A DNA stretch of 35,160 nt from JAAYDH01 sp035353055 (GTDB taxonomy: Bacteria; Bacillota_I; Bacilli_A; RFN20; CAG-826): positions 1-35,160 of the forward strand of contig DAOPYW010000015.1 in NCBI GenBank assembly GCA_035353055.1. The letters are read 5' to 3'. Both the position numbers and the translations under genes were made by a program. The notes beneath the pieces were generated by a model. The model saw only the letters and a program-made list of their open reading frames with translations. It was not told the DNA's origin and ran no database searches. Of the stretch, positions 1-8,887 are shown one piece after another. Position 1 is the stretch's first letter, and each line of letters begins with the position of its first letter.

Positions 1-31
1 AAATGGGCCTTATTTAAATTGAGGAAATGCT

Positions 32-412
32 TTACTTTTCCGTCTTCCACAAACCGTGGAGATTGCAGTATTCATAAGCGGCGATTACTTCATCTCCCTC
101 ACAAAGTGAGAAGCAAGCTTCGGGCTTAGAATCCGGGGTGAGCACTTTCCTTTGATTTCCGAGTTTGGTTTCAATGGAGATCCACTGGATATAATGCTGG
201 GGGGTCATGGGGTGAGGGACAGAGCCGACTTTTACGTGAACCTTATTCCCCTTCACTTCGATGACAGGGAGGTGCTTTTCTCCTGCTCCTTCACTGGTGT
301 TTGGAATCAGCTCTTTCATTGGCTCGCCACAGCAGACAACCTTGACGCCACTTTCGTGAACCATCGCGATGATGTTGCCGCAATGCTCGCAGCGATAAAA
401 TTTCTGTTTCAT
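32..412 (-). CDS. dfx: Desulfoferrodoxin-type superoxide reductase
   Basis: Reduces superoxide to hydrogen peroxide without making oxygen, a cytoplasmic defence typical of anaerobes. The 126-residue product has both desulfoferrodoxin parts. The N-terminal rubredoxin-like iron site has Cys8, Cys11, Cys27 and Cys28. The catalytic Fe(His4Cys) domain shows EKHLPVIE (His47), SVPHPMTPQHYI (His67, His73) and YCNLHGLWK (Cys116, His119). The length is normal for the two-centre class. The start is supported by AAGGAG at 420-425, 7 bases upstream of the ATG. It is divergent from the ATP-grasp gene across a 159-base gap and looks unrelated to the surface system further on. The assignment is firm; only physiological electron donors are unknown. 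Confidence 0.97.
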   Translation of the reverse strand: MKQKFYRCEHCGNIIAMVHESGVKVVCCGEPMKELIPNTSEGAGEKHLPVIEVKGNKVHVKVGSVPHPMTPQHYIQWISIETKLGNQRKVLTPDSKPEACFSLCEGDEVIAAYEYCNLHGLWKTEK

Positions 413-517
413 GGTATTTCTCCTTTTGGTCGTTGACCATTTTTATTATTCACGAAATATAAATAATAGGCAAATCAGAAGCATTAAAACTAGTCGCTGG
501 CGATATTTTCCATAAAT

Positions 518-530
518 CTATCAATGATAG
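518..530. repeat. Short inverted repeat in a divergent intergenic region
   Basis: CTATC-aat-GATAG lies between dfx and the ATP-grasp gene. It could be a small operator, but there is only one copy and it matches no regulator site I can name. I see no convincing -35/-10 pair for either flanking gene in 413-571. Confidence 0.25.
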
Positions 531-571
531 GTCTTTATTTTTGCTTTTTTTTGACCTAATATAGGAAAAGT

Positions 572-1765
572 ATGAACTTCGTATTTATTTCTCCCAACTT
601 TCCCAAAATATACTCGCACTTCGTCAAATCGCTCAATCAGAGAGGTGTGACAGTATTGGGAATAGGCGATGAGCCTTACGAACAGCTCAATGATGAACTC
701 AAAAACAATCTGACAGAATATTGCTGCGTCACTGACCTTGCTAATTTGCGTTGGATGAAGAATACGGTTTCTTATCTGACCTGGAAATACGGGCATCTCG
801 ATTTTATCGAATCCAATAATGAATGGTGGCTCTTTAGCGACTCATTCTTGCGCGAATTCGTGAGCGTCGATACCGGCTTTTTGCCAGGCGAGATGGAAAA
901 GATCAAATACAAGAGCCAAATGAAAACCTATTTCCAAAAAGCGGGAGTCAAGGTCTCTCGATACATCATGGCGGACACCTTAGAAAAATCGAAGGAATTC
1001 GCTGCGCAGGTCGGATACCCAATCTTCGCTAAACCCGACTGCGGAGTGGGCGCTAATGAAACTTATAAGATTGACAATGAAGTTCAGCTCAAAGCTTTCC
1101 ATGAGAGGCATTTCGTCGACCCGTACATAATCGAAGAATACATCGACGGATATATTATTTCTTTCGATGGCATTTGCGATATCGATGGCAATGTGGTCGT
1201 CGCTTTTCAAGAGACATTCCCCAAGCCAATCGCTGAGATAAAATTTGAGGATACCGATTTATACTATTTTGCGAACGTGGATATGCCCGATTCTTTCCGA
1301 GAAATGGGCGAGAAAGTAGTCAAAACTTTTGGCATTTCAAAGCGCTGTTTCCACATTGAATTCTTCTATCTATTAGAGGACCGACCAGGGCTGGCCAACA
1401 GAGGAGAAATTATCGCGCTTGAATGCAACATGCGCTCTCCTGGGGGCAACACTCCTGATTTATTGCAAGGTGCTCTCAATGGATCATATTATGATATCTA
1501 CGCCGACGTCATCACAAAAAATCGCACTGATGTAGACTTGAATAAAGAGCATTTTATCGCTGTTGCTGCTTCGCGAAAAAATCGCTTCCTATATACTCAC
1601 ACCGCCCAAGAAGTGCTCGAAAAATTCGCCAGCAATATATTCGAGCATGGGTTTTATCCTAAGGACATAGCCGCCGCGATGGGCGATGAATTTTTCTATG
1701 CAAAATTTAAGAGCATTGAAGAAGTGATGTCTTTTCAAGAATTCGTCGTTGAAAAAGCAAAATAA
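572..1765 (+). CDS. ATP-grasp family carboxylate-amine ligase, substrate unknown
   Basis: A 397-residue cytoplasmic protein with ATP-grasp layout: an N-terminal Rossmann-like region (about 1-105), a nucleotide-binding subdomain and a C-terminal metal-binding part. Visible signatures are YPIFAKPDCGVGA (Lys154 as the ATP-contacting lysine), IIEEYIDG (Glu188, Glu189) and the Mg-binding stretch ECNMRSPGG (Glu284, Asn286, Arg288). Members join a carboxylate to an amine or thiol through an acyl phosphate; neither substrate can be read from sequence. AGGAAAAG precedes the ATG. It appears monocistronic, with a hairpin at 1812-1845 downstream. Nothing ties it to the neighbouring c-di-GMP units. Family confidence is high; the specific reaction is open. 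Confidence 0.85.
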   Translation: MNFVFISPNFPKIYSHFVKSLNQRGVTVLGIGDEPYEQLNDELKNNLTEYCCVTDLANLRWMKNTVSYLTWKYGHLDFIESNNEWWLFSDSFLREFVSVDTGFLPGEMEKIKYKSQMKTYFQKAGVKVSRYIMADTLEKSKEFAAQVGYPIFAKPDCGVGANETYKIDNEVQLKAFHERHFVDPYIIEEYIDGYIISFDGICDIDGNVVVAFQETFPKPIAEIKFEDTDLYYFANVDMPDSFREMGEKVVKTFGISKRCFHIEFFYLLEDRPGLANRGEIIALECNMRSPGGNTPDLLQGALNGSYYDIYADVITKNRTDVDLNKEHFIAVAASRKNRFLYTHTAQEVLEKFASNIFEHGFYPKDIAAAMGDEFFYAKFKSIEEVMSFQEFVVEKAK

Positions 1766-1810
1766 AAGTTTCATATAAATCGTTGATTTAACCTTTATTT
1801 GGAATTATAT

Positions 1811-1854
1811 TCTTGTATTTTCTTGATTTTATCAAGAGAAACAAGAGTTCTTTT
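1811..1854 (+). terminator. Probable terminator of the ATP-grasp gene
   Basis: Nested hairpin: CTTGT (1812-1816) pairs with ACAAG (1841-1845), enclosing TCTTGA (1821-1826) with TCAAGA (1832-1837). It is followed by AGTTCTTTT. It lies between the ligase stop and the next promoter. Confidence 0.55.
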
Positions 1855-1876
1855 GCCAACCAAAACATATTTTTCC

Positions 1877-1905
1877 TTGCACGCGCATGGGTGAAAATAT
1901 AGAAT
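1877..1905 (+). promoter_or_regulatory. Sigma-A-like promoter of the riboswitch-controlled surface unit
   Basis: TTGCAC (1877-1882), a 17-base spacer and TAGAAT (1900-1905). The predicted start of transcription near 1912 falls just before the aptamer, which supports the call. Confidence 0.7.
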
Positions 1906-1913
1906 ATATTTGT

Positions 1914-1985
1914 AAAAAGGCAAAGCTACAGTAATGTAGTGACGCAAAGCTATAGGGTCTTATTGAAAAGACAGCCAGTTGCCAG
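1914..1985 (+). promoter_or_regulatory. Cyclic-di-GMP class I (GEMM-I) riboswitch aptamer
   Basis: Recognised from the class I core. P1 is GGCAA (1919-1923) with TTGCC (1979-1983). P2 is CTACA (1926-1930) and TGTAG (1935-1939), capped by a GTAA tetraloop of the GNRA type used for tertiary docking. The joining sequence is TGACGCAAAGC (1940-1950). P3 is GTCTT (1957-1961) with AAGAC (1968-1972), followed by the conserved AGCCAGTTGCC. The 3' strand of P1 is also the 5' arm of the terminator at 1980-2009. Ligand-stabilised P1 should therefore prevent termination, which predicts an ON switch. It controls the two large exported proteins downstream. Confidence 0.9.
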
Positions 1986-2009
1986 TTTGAGAGGGGTGCT
2001 GGCATTTTT
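1980..2009 (+). terminator. Riboswitch expression-platform terminator
   Basis: TGCCAG (1980-1985) pairs with CTGGCA (1999-2004), followed by TTTTT. Bases 1980-1983 are shared with aptamer P1, so the two structures exclude each other. The stem is short (6 bp with a 13-base loop). It ends 12 bases before the ATG. Confidence 0.7.
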
Positions 2010-2021
2010 GTTGCTAATAAA

Positions 2022-4871
2022 ATGATTAACTTTGCACAGAAGAAAGTCTTAAGTATTGCAGCGGGTTTAGCCTCGATTGTTTTTACTATTGTCTCTGTCT
2101 GCACCGCAACAGTCGCTTGGTTCTCTATCAATAACAACGTCGATGCGACTGGCATGAGAGTCCGCTGTGCGGATCCTGATACTCCAATAACTTTAACTTA
2201 TGATGTCTTGAAGTTTGATGATAATACGAAGCTAGGCGTCAGCTATGGCCAGACTCCTGCCGCGATTGTTCTGCCTGAATACGACAGCTATATTTCCAAG
2301 AAAAACGAATACGCTAATGTAATTCTTCGCTTAGAAGCCACATTCACAGAGGGATTAAGCACTGATTCATATGTCGGTTTCGATATCGATTGCGATGCTG
2401 ATCTATTTAAAACCATTAGCCAAACGACTTATATTGATGATCAAACATCAAATGTCATCCAATTTAAATCAGTAATCTATTCATATACCATCGAAAATGA
2501 AGTTGATCCTCCGAGCGAGATAATTACCGCCACTATCACCGACACTTTCTCAGAGACTCCAGCGGTTAATAATGATGCTCGCTACAAATCCGCTACCACT
2601 TTTTTTGATAGCCTTTATGTCTCTACTGTCTACGTGAGCCCTGCAGCGAGGAACTCGACCAAAATATCCAACAAGATTGTCACCTTGCTTCCTGAGATTG
2701 GAACTCGAACTCAAATTATTGAGTCAATCGTCATTTATCTTGAGTTATCTTATAACTTTGGCCTCGTCGATAATTACATTGACACGCGCTACAACTCTGG
2801 AAGCTCTACCATCAATTTAACCGGTGATATCAATGATCTATCTTTCTATACAACTCTTAGTCCTGTTACTCTCGACTCAATTACTTTATCAACAAACTCT
2901 GTTTCTCTCATCGCTGGTGATACAACGAGTGTCACTTCAACCAGCACTGGAAACATTACTTGGCGCGCTGCCGAAGATACTGGCTCAGTTTCTCTGAGCA
3001 ATACGAGCAATGCAGGCGCGACTATAACTGGGGTTAATGCCGGCCATGCCATCGTCAGCGCAACAACCGGAAAGACTTCTGTTTATTTGGACGCTGCTAT
3101 CGCGCGCGCAGTTGTGGCTGCAGTGCAATTAAATCGCAACACATTAAACGGAATCTCGGGAGGAACCGCTTCTTTAACTGCCACCCCTTATAATTTTTCT
3201 GGAACTGTGACTTATTCATGGTCTTCCGATAATCTCAATGTCGCAACTGTATCTGGCACTGGCAACCCTGCGACAGTGACTTTCGTTGACACTGGCACCA
3301 CAACAGTAACTTGTACTGCCACCGATGGAACTAGCACAGCTTACGCTACTTGCACTGTCTCAGTCATTCACCCGACAGTATCCTTAAACCATGATACTTT
3401 GCAAGGAGAAATAAATGACATAATGTCGCTACAAGCGACACCAAACAATTTCTCAGGAACTGTGACTTATTCTTGGTCAAGTTCCAACGCATCAATTGTA
3501 TCCGTCACCAACAATAATTCTATCAATGCTTCTGTTACTTGTGTCTCTGCTGGAACAGCAACCATCACCGTCACCGCGAGTGTCGAGGGTACGAGCGAAG
3601 TAGCTACTGATACCTGCGATGTCACGGTAGTTAATTTTGCTTTGGATTCAAGTGAAATGGTCGGCGAAAAGGGCGGAACTGGCACTTTGACTGCGACAGC
3701 TGCCAATCAGACTGGATTAAGCGGCACAGTGAACTATACCTGGTCAACCAGCAATTCATCAGTCGCAACTTATTCCGCATCTGCCAATAGCGCCACTATT
3801 AACTTTGTTAATTATGGGACTGCTATCATCACTGTTGAGGCTTCGAATGGCATCATTACCTTAAGCGATACCTGCGAAGTAACAGTCGGCGAACTCACTT
3901 TAGATCAATCGACAATCTATGCCATGAATGACGCTGCGGATGGAACATTAACCGCCACACTTAATGGCATATCTGGCACTGCAACTTATTCATTTAGCTC
4001 TGGAACAACCAGCACCGCCACAGTGACCAACTCTAGTAACGTCGCCACTATTAACTATCTAGCCGCTGGTTCTACGGTCATTACCTGTACCGCTACGTAT
4101 TCGGGAGTTTCTTTCACTGCAACCGCAACTGTCTATGTGGCAGCAGCAAATTTAGATAACACTACTTTGTCAGGTTCAGTGAATGGCTCGGGAACCACCA
4201 CAGTCACAGCTACTGGTTTTACCGGGACTATTTCTTATTCAGTTGCTTCGAGCAATTCTAGCGTTGCTACCGCTTCCATGAGTTCAAATGTCTGCACGGT
4301 GAGCTACATAAGTTCAGGAACCGCAAATATTACAATTACTGTTAGTGATAGTCACGTCAGCACCGCGTTAGTTTGCGGGGTGACAGTGATATCACAAGCA
4401 GTTGATATTACTGATGTTATCGAAATTAAATTATTTGGTGGAACCAGCGGAACATCTTATAGAACTACGCTGACGACTGACACCACACAAAAGCCGTACA
4501 CCTTGGTTGCTAATAACTTTATTCCTAACACTGCACAAATACGTGGAAACTCCACAGGAACATCCAACTTCTTTATTGGAAACTCCACAACTCGTAGCGG
4601 TTATTATATTAAATCTGTGACTCTTGCTCGTTCTTCGGGAACAGGCACGCTTTCTGCAAGCACCACTAGAACATTGATAAATTGGGGAACCAGTGCGATT
4701 TCGACATCGACGACTACTGGAACGGCAGCTGATACAACTGGAACAGGGCTGACCACAGTCACATGGACAAACAGCAATACCACTTACCAATATTTCTTTG
4801 TTTGTAATATTCAGACCAGCGGCACATTCTATGCTGTCAGCGGTGTTACTGTGGTTTGGGGCGTTATTTAA
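2022..4871 (+). CDS. SipW-type exported protein with six Ig-like (Big2-like) repeats
   Basis: A 949-residue secreted protein. Residues 1-36 form a signal of the SipW-cognate type: KK, a hydrophobic core, then TATVAWFSINN. Residues 40-280 resemble a TasA/camelysin-like beta domain, including IVIYLE. Six Ig-like repeats follow, at about 282-360, 363-448, 449-536, 537-623, 624-705 and 706-791. Each has a TYSWSS-type strand and ends in a TCxVTV-type strand. A threonine/serine-rich beta domain (792-949) closes the protein. There is no LPxTG and no C-terminal membrane helix, so retention is presumably by polymerisation or binding. It is first in a c-di-GMP riboswitch unit, 15 bases before the next gene. 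A likely structural or adhesive surface protein. No good ribosome site lies near the ATG; GAGAGGGG is 25 bases upstream, inside the terminator loop. Confidence 0.85.
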   Translation: MINFAQKKVLSIAAGLASIVFTIVSVCTATVAWFSINNNVDATGMRVRCADPDTPITLTYDVLKFDDNTKLGVSYGQTPAAIVLPEYDSYISKKNEYANVILRLEATFTEGLSTDSYVGFDIDCDADLFKTISQTTYIDDQTSNVIQFKSVIYSYTIENEVDPPSEIITATITDTFSETPAVNNDARYKSATTFFDSLYVSTVYVSPAARNSTKISNKIVTLLPEIGTRTQIIESIVIYLELSYNFGLVDNYIDTRYNSGSSTINLTGDINDLSFYTTLSPVTLDSITLSTNSVSLIAGDTTSVTSTSTGNITWRAAEDTGSVSLSNTSNAGATITGVNAGHAIVSATTGKTSVYLDAAIARAVVAAVQLNRNTLNGISGGTASLTATPYNFSGTVTYSWSSDNLNVATVSGTGNPATVTFVDTGTTTVTCTATDGTSTAYATCTVSVIHPTVSLNHDTLQGEINDIMSLQATPNNFSGTVTYSWSSSNASIVSVTNNNSINASVTCVSAGTATITVTASVEGTSEVATDTCDVTVVNFALDSSEMVGEKGGTGTLTATAANQTGLSGTVNYTWSTSNSSVATYSASANSATINFVNYGTAIITVEASNGIITLSDTCEVTVGELTLDQSTIYAMNDAADGTLTATLNGISGTATYSFSSGTTSTATVTNSSNVATINYLAAGSTVITCTATYSGVSFTATATVYVAAANLDNTTLSGSVNGSGTTTVTATGFTGTISYSVASSNSSVATASMSSNVCTVSYISSGTANITITVSDSHVSTALVCGVTVISQAVDITDVIEIKLFGGTSGTSYRTTLTTDTTQKPYTLVANNFIPNTAQIRGNSTGTSNFFIGNSTTRSGYYIKSVTLARSSGTGTLSASTTRTLINWGTSAISTSTTTGTAADTTGTGLTTVTWTNSNTTYQYFFVCNIQTSGTFYAVSGVTVVWGVI
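3110..4395 (+). repeat. DNA encoding tandem Ig-like repeats
   Basis: Five degenerate units of about 85 codons lie in this stretch. Units two and three of the six-repeat protein keep an identical 17-base tract (GGAACTGTGACTTATTC) at 3201-3217 and 3456-3472, exactly 255 bases apart. This points to relatively recent in-frame duplication or gene conversion. The other units are similar mainly at protein level. Confidence 0.75.
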
Positions 4872-4886
4872 TCAAAAGGAGCATAG

Positions 4887-7800
4887 ATGGTTAAGCTATT
4901 TCGAAAATCAAAACTAGCTGGATTATTGTACATCCAAGTCATGGCGATACTTACTGCCAGCGCAGTATCATGCGTCGCTTGGTTTTCGAGTGTCGAAACA
5001 AAAATAAACTCAAATATTCCAAGCTCGGTGTTAACATCTTACTTTTATGCCGGCACCGGAACTAGCTCAGATCCATATGTCATAACCAGACCAGTGCATT
5101 ACTATAACCTAGTAAATCTTTGGGAAAATGACTATTCTGGCTTCGATATTGATGGCGGTCCATACTTCCAACTCGGCTATAAATTTGATGGCACAAACTA
5201 TCAATTTGAATCGTTTGATGATAATGGAGCGCTTATCGAAGATACCTACTCGACTTATCTCAACATGAATTATTATTCTGGCAGCCGTGTCTTAATGCCT
5301 ATCGGCAGCGGCACTAATCCGTTTACTGGGCACCTTGAGGGTTATGGTCTAACCATTGAAAATCTCTTTATCTCCGGCAACGGAAGAAGCGATATTGGTA
5401 TTTTCGGCTATGTCACTGATGAAGCTAGCATCTCCAACGTTTATTACGAAGATGTCGTCATCGATTGCTCTACCCCAGATTTAAACGATACCACTGACGC
5501 TCATGAAGGCAGCCACCCCTATCACTCCTATGTCGGATACTTAGCGGGTCACACTGTCGATGCTAATTGCTGGAGCAATGTCTACATTAATAATTGCCGC
5601 TTCGTAAATAGCCAAGAAGCGGAGTTCACAAAAAAGAATAACTATGGTTATTTTGGATGTGTCGGAGAATACGAGACCGAAGAGCCTTCTTCAAACATCA
5701 ATTATGAGTCCACTCTCCGAGCGAGCGATGTCTACAATTACTTTAACAATGACAATCACTACGGCGATATCTCTGGAAAAGGATTATCGACCCGCCACAC
5801 TGAATATGCAGTGGGAGACGATGACAAATTTTCCGATGCCGTCACTTCTAATGGCACATCTTATACAATGGTTGGCGATACTTCATCTGGCAGCCAAACT
5901 AAAGACTATTCTCTTTCAACAGTCGGCTATCAAAGCCATTCCGTTACCTATGATTTAACATATGGGACAAACCATTTAGATTTAGATCCTTCCACAGTGG
6001 AAACTACCACTTCTCCTGAGACTCAAGCCGCCAGCGGATCAGAAGGCAAATACATGTATTGGGATTCATCGACTAGCCAATGGGTTTATTACATAACTCA
6101 GATGACTCAAGGAGGCAGCGTGGAAGTCCAATATAACGCCTATTTCCTCTCGTGGGATGATGTGGACATCAACAACAATATTCTCCATACCTATTATTTA
6201 GGCAATGTTAATGGAACAATTACTTCAACCGAGTTTGCCACCCCTCCTACCGCGACCAATAATCCCGATTATATATGGGTCCTCAAGGATAGCTCCTCAT
6301 CCGTCGGTATTTCTAGTCTGTCGAGCAATGGCGGAAATAAAACGGTTCGTTTCTATTCGCCTACATACCAGACATACATGTATTGCGAAGAAGGCGGAAC
6401 AGCTTCTAGTCCAAAATACCCCAGCATGGTCTCTGACTATGCTAGTGCAACGGCTTTTACTGTCGATGGTCCCAATTCTTCTATTCAGTTCGGCGGTGGC
6501 ACATACTCTTTCATAAATAACGGCGGAATAGGCGGAGCAGTTCCAAACTCAAACTATCGTGCGGTTCCTTTTCATTTCTCAGGTGGTGTGACCACAAGCG
6601 AAGAAGATCCGAGCGCAAAAAAATATGATCTAGTGACCTCTGACACCCAGTTCGTGGCAGATGCTGTCTATGTTTTTGCTTATGGGACTGATGGAACTGT
6701 GAAAGCGATGAGCGCGACGCAGATGACTAACAACCGTGTGGCGATTAACGCGACCGTCAGCAACAGTCAAATGTCCTATGTCTCTGATCTGGGTGAATTC
6801 AAATTAGTGGGCGATTCCACTGGGTGGTCTTTTAAAGATATTAAAAACTCCACTGAATCCACTTCTTACTATCTCAATACTCCTCTTACTTCCAGCAACA
6901 AAATGACGCTTACATCTACTCTTGATAATAAGGCAAAGTATACTTTGATATCTCAGGGTAGCAATCAATATAGAGTTCAAAACGTTGAATACACGACTCG
7001 TTTCATCGCCTACAATACCCGAGAAGGCACTAATGGTTTCTTGTTCAGTTCCTATACTGATGCCAGCGGAGAAACTGAGCACATTCATTTCTATAAGCGC
7101 AACGAAGCAACCATGGACTATATCACCACCGCGGGAGCGTTTCAATTTTCCGCCACCACTGGGGCAGTAGAAGACGAGCTCGTCTCTTATTCTTACGATG
7201 TCTATCGCAACTTGCCAGATGACAGCAATTATCATCTTTTCGATATTGCTAGAGCAGATGTTACTTCGCTGATTTTTGACTTCCCTAATTCACAAGTGAC
7301 GATTACCTGGCCGGAAGAAACTGATGGAATGTGGGAACTTGTGACAGACAGTTCGATGCTAGCTTCTGGCGACAAAGTCGTCATTGCTGCTTCAGGATAT
7401 GATTACGCAATGTCCACTACGCAGGAAACAACTTATCGAGGTAGGGCAGCTATCACTAAAATTGCTGATCCGGCCAGCATTACTTTTGATGGAACCGCAG
7501 GAGTGTGCTCTTTTACCCTTGGAGGCAGCACAGGTGCTTGGACTTTCTATGATGAAAATGCGAGTGGCTATCTCTATGCCGCTTCATCAAGCAGCAACGA
7601 CTTAAAAACTCAAACGACCCTTAATGATAATGGAAAATGGGCTATCACAATCAATTCGAACATCGCTTCTATCGTGGCGCAAGGCACAAACACGAGAAAT
7701 GTGATGAGCTATAATGCTTCTTCTCCTCGCTTCTCATGCTATGCTGCTGTTCTTCAAACTCTTTCTCTATATCGCTGGAAAGAGGCGACAGAGTACGATG

Positions 7801-8762
7801 GTGTGCCAATTTATGTCGGAGACTATATCAGCGAGGATTATGATCCCAGATACATCGATGTCGTTGGCGGCACTACTTTCAGCAGCACTTCTTTCAACCT
7901 CAGCAATTACTATGAAAATATCTACTCTGCCGGCTACTATGGGGATGGGGATGGCAATGAAGAAAGCGGCATTGGCACCGAATTCTACAATACTTTCTAT
8001 GCTTCAAGCGCGATTGTCGTCACCGTCAAAAAAACTGGTCTGCTAGACTTAGGAACTTTAATACTATCTTATACTGGCGGTGGCAAGCCAATGCTCACCA
8101 AAGGAAAGGACAGTTTGGCTGGAGCTACAAACGGGATTGAAGTCGGACCAAGCGGCTTTAAATGCCCTGACTTAGATCCTACTTCTACTGGCTATCAATA
8201 TTCGATGAGTTTCAGCCCTCACAATATCTTAAAATCTTGCTATTGCACTCTGGATGTCGACGGGAATATCTATTCCACTCATGATGTGGATGGAAATGTA
8301 ATCTTTTGTCAAGATGCGGTATTCGACAATTCCAAGGTCGATTCTTATATTTTGATGATCACTAATAACTCGGCGACAGAGATGAATGTCACAGAAGTCG
8401 AATTCACTTTCAAAACCATTCCTGGCAATACTGGCGATTTTGGCAGCGTCGGCTATCGCTCTGCATTGTATGTTGATGGCGCGAACTCCAATAGCCCCAG
8501 CACGCGCATCATCGGAACGATTCTCAACCTCTATTACCTCGTTGAACCAGAATATGGCCAACAAGTCTATTGCCGCGTGATCTATAACACTTCAGAGCAG
8601 GCTTACTATGTGACTTTCTATTCGACGGTCGCTTGTGAGCTCAACGTTTTTAACTACGATACTTCCACCTATAATCTATACGTCAATGGGGTGCAGTATT
8701 ACGAAGGATCTAACATCATTCAGATATCCGCTACAGCATACAATGCTTCCACCTGGATATAG
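4887..8762 (+). CDS. Giant SipW-type exported beta-rich surface protein
   Basis: A 1291-residue secreted protein whose signal ends in AVSCVAWFSSVETK (about residue 35), the motif of SipW-dependent exports. Residues 52-240 look like a GLUG/right-handed beta-helix region: GTGTSSDPYVITRPVHYYNL, HLEGYGLTIENL and SDIGIFGYVTDEASISNV. Two copies of a beta module follow, at about 577-740 and 814-965. They run from YDLVT/WELVT to FYKR/LYRW, and a relative occurs in the endonuclease at 8888-11980. The C-terminal part (about 980-1291) is beta-rich and unassigned. There is no LPxTG or terminal helix. AAAGGAG lies 7 bases before the ATG. It is second in the riboswitch unit and followed by a strong terminator, so it should be c-di-GMP-induced with its partner. 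The role is inferred as adhesion or matrix; no enzyme motif is visible. Confidence 0.82.
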   Translation: MVKLFRKSKLAGLLYIQVMAILTASAVSCVAWFSSVETKINSNIPSSVLTSYFYAGTGTSSDPYVITRPVHYYNLVNLWENDYSGFDIDGGPYFQLGYKFDGTNYQFESFDDNGALIEDTYSTYLNMNYYSGSRVLMPIGSGTNPFTGHLEGYGLTIENLFISGNGRSDIGIFGYVTDEASISNVYYEDVVIDCSTPDLNDTTDAHEGSHPYHSYVGYLAGHTVDANCWSNVYINNCRFVNSQEAEFTKKNNYGYFGCVGEYETEEPSSNINYESTLRASDVYNYFNNDNHYGDISGKGLSTRHTEYAVGDDDKFSDAVTSNGTSYTMVGDTSSGSQTKDYSLSTVGYQSHSVTYDLTYGTNHLDLDPSTVETTTSPETQAASGSEGKYMYWDSSTSQWVYYITQMTQGGSVEVQYNAYFLSWDDVDINNNILHTYYLGNVNGTITSTEFATPPTATNNPDYIWVLKDSSSSVGISSLSSNGGNKTVRFYSPTYQTYMYCEEGGTASSPKYPSMVSDYASATAFTVDGPNSSIQFGGGTYSFINNGGIGGAVPNSNYRAVPFHFSGGVTTSEEDPSAKKYDLVTSDTQFVADAVYVFAYGTDGTVKAMSATQMTNNRVAINATVSNSQMSYVSDLGEFKLVGDSTGWSFKDIKNSTESTSYYLNTPLTSSNKMTLTSTLDNKAKYTLISQGSNQYRVQNVEYTTRFIAYNTREGTNGFLFSSYTDASGETEHIHFYKRNEATMDYITTAGAFQFSATTGAVEDELVSYSYDVYRNLPDDSNYHLFDIARADVTSLIFDFPNSQVTITWPEETDGMWELVTDSSMLASGDKVVIAASGYDYAMSTTQETTYRGRAAITKIADPASITFDGTAGVCSFTLGGSTGAWTFYDENASGYLYAASSSSNDLKTQTTLNDNGKWAITINSNIASIVAQGTNTRNVMSYNASSPRFSCYAAVLQTLSLYRWKEATEYDGVPIYVGDYISEDYDPRYIDVVGGTTFSSTSFNLSNYYENIYSAGYYGDGDGNEESGIGTEFYNTFYASSAIVVTVKKTGLLDLGTLILSYTGGGKPMLTKGKDSLAGATNGIEVGPSGFKCPDLDPTSTGYQYSMSFSPHNILKSCYCTLDVDGNIYSTHDVDGNVIFCQDAVFDNSKVDSYILMITNNSATEMNVTEVEFTFKTIPGNTGDFGSVGYRSALYVDGANSNSPSTRIIGTILNLYYLVEPEYGQQVYCRVIYNTSEQAYYVTFYSTVACELNVFNYDTSTYNLYVNGVQYYEGSNIIQISATAYNASTWI

Positions 8763-8787
8763 TTTTATAACTCATTAAAAATGTTCT

Positions 8788-8814
8788 ATCCATGGCATCA
8801 GTCATGGATTTTTT
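8788..8814 (+). terminator. Intrinsic terminator of the first riboswitch unit
   Basis: ATCCATG (8788-8794) pairs with CATGGAT (8803-8809), running into six T residues (8809-8814). Confidence 0.85.
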
Positions 8815-8836
8815 ATGCTTTGAAAAGCAATTCACA

Positions 8837-8870
8837 AAAGAAAAGGACACAACAACTAGTTATGTCCTTT
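8837..8870 (-). terminator. Intrinsic terminator of the endonuclease gene
   Basis: On the minus strand AAAGGACA (8870-8863) pairs with TGTCCTTT (8849-8842), followed by TCTTTTG. It sits just past the stop of the nuclease and is convergent with the plus-strand terminator at 8788. Confidence 0.8.
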
Positions 8871-8887
8871 GGTGAGCAGTTTTAACC

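Noticed and set aside
1989..1996. GAGAGGGG as the ribosome site of the gene at 2022
   Set aside because: It is about 25 bases from the ATG, too far, and lies in the terminator loop.
3110..4395. Regular repeats as a CRISPR array
   Set aside because: The repeats are in frame, about 255 bases long, degenerate, and encode Ig-like domains.
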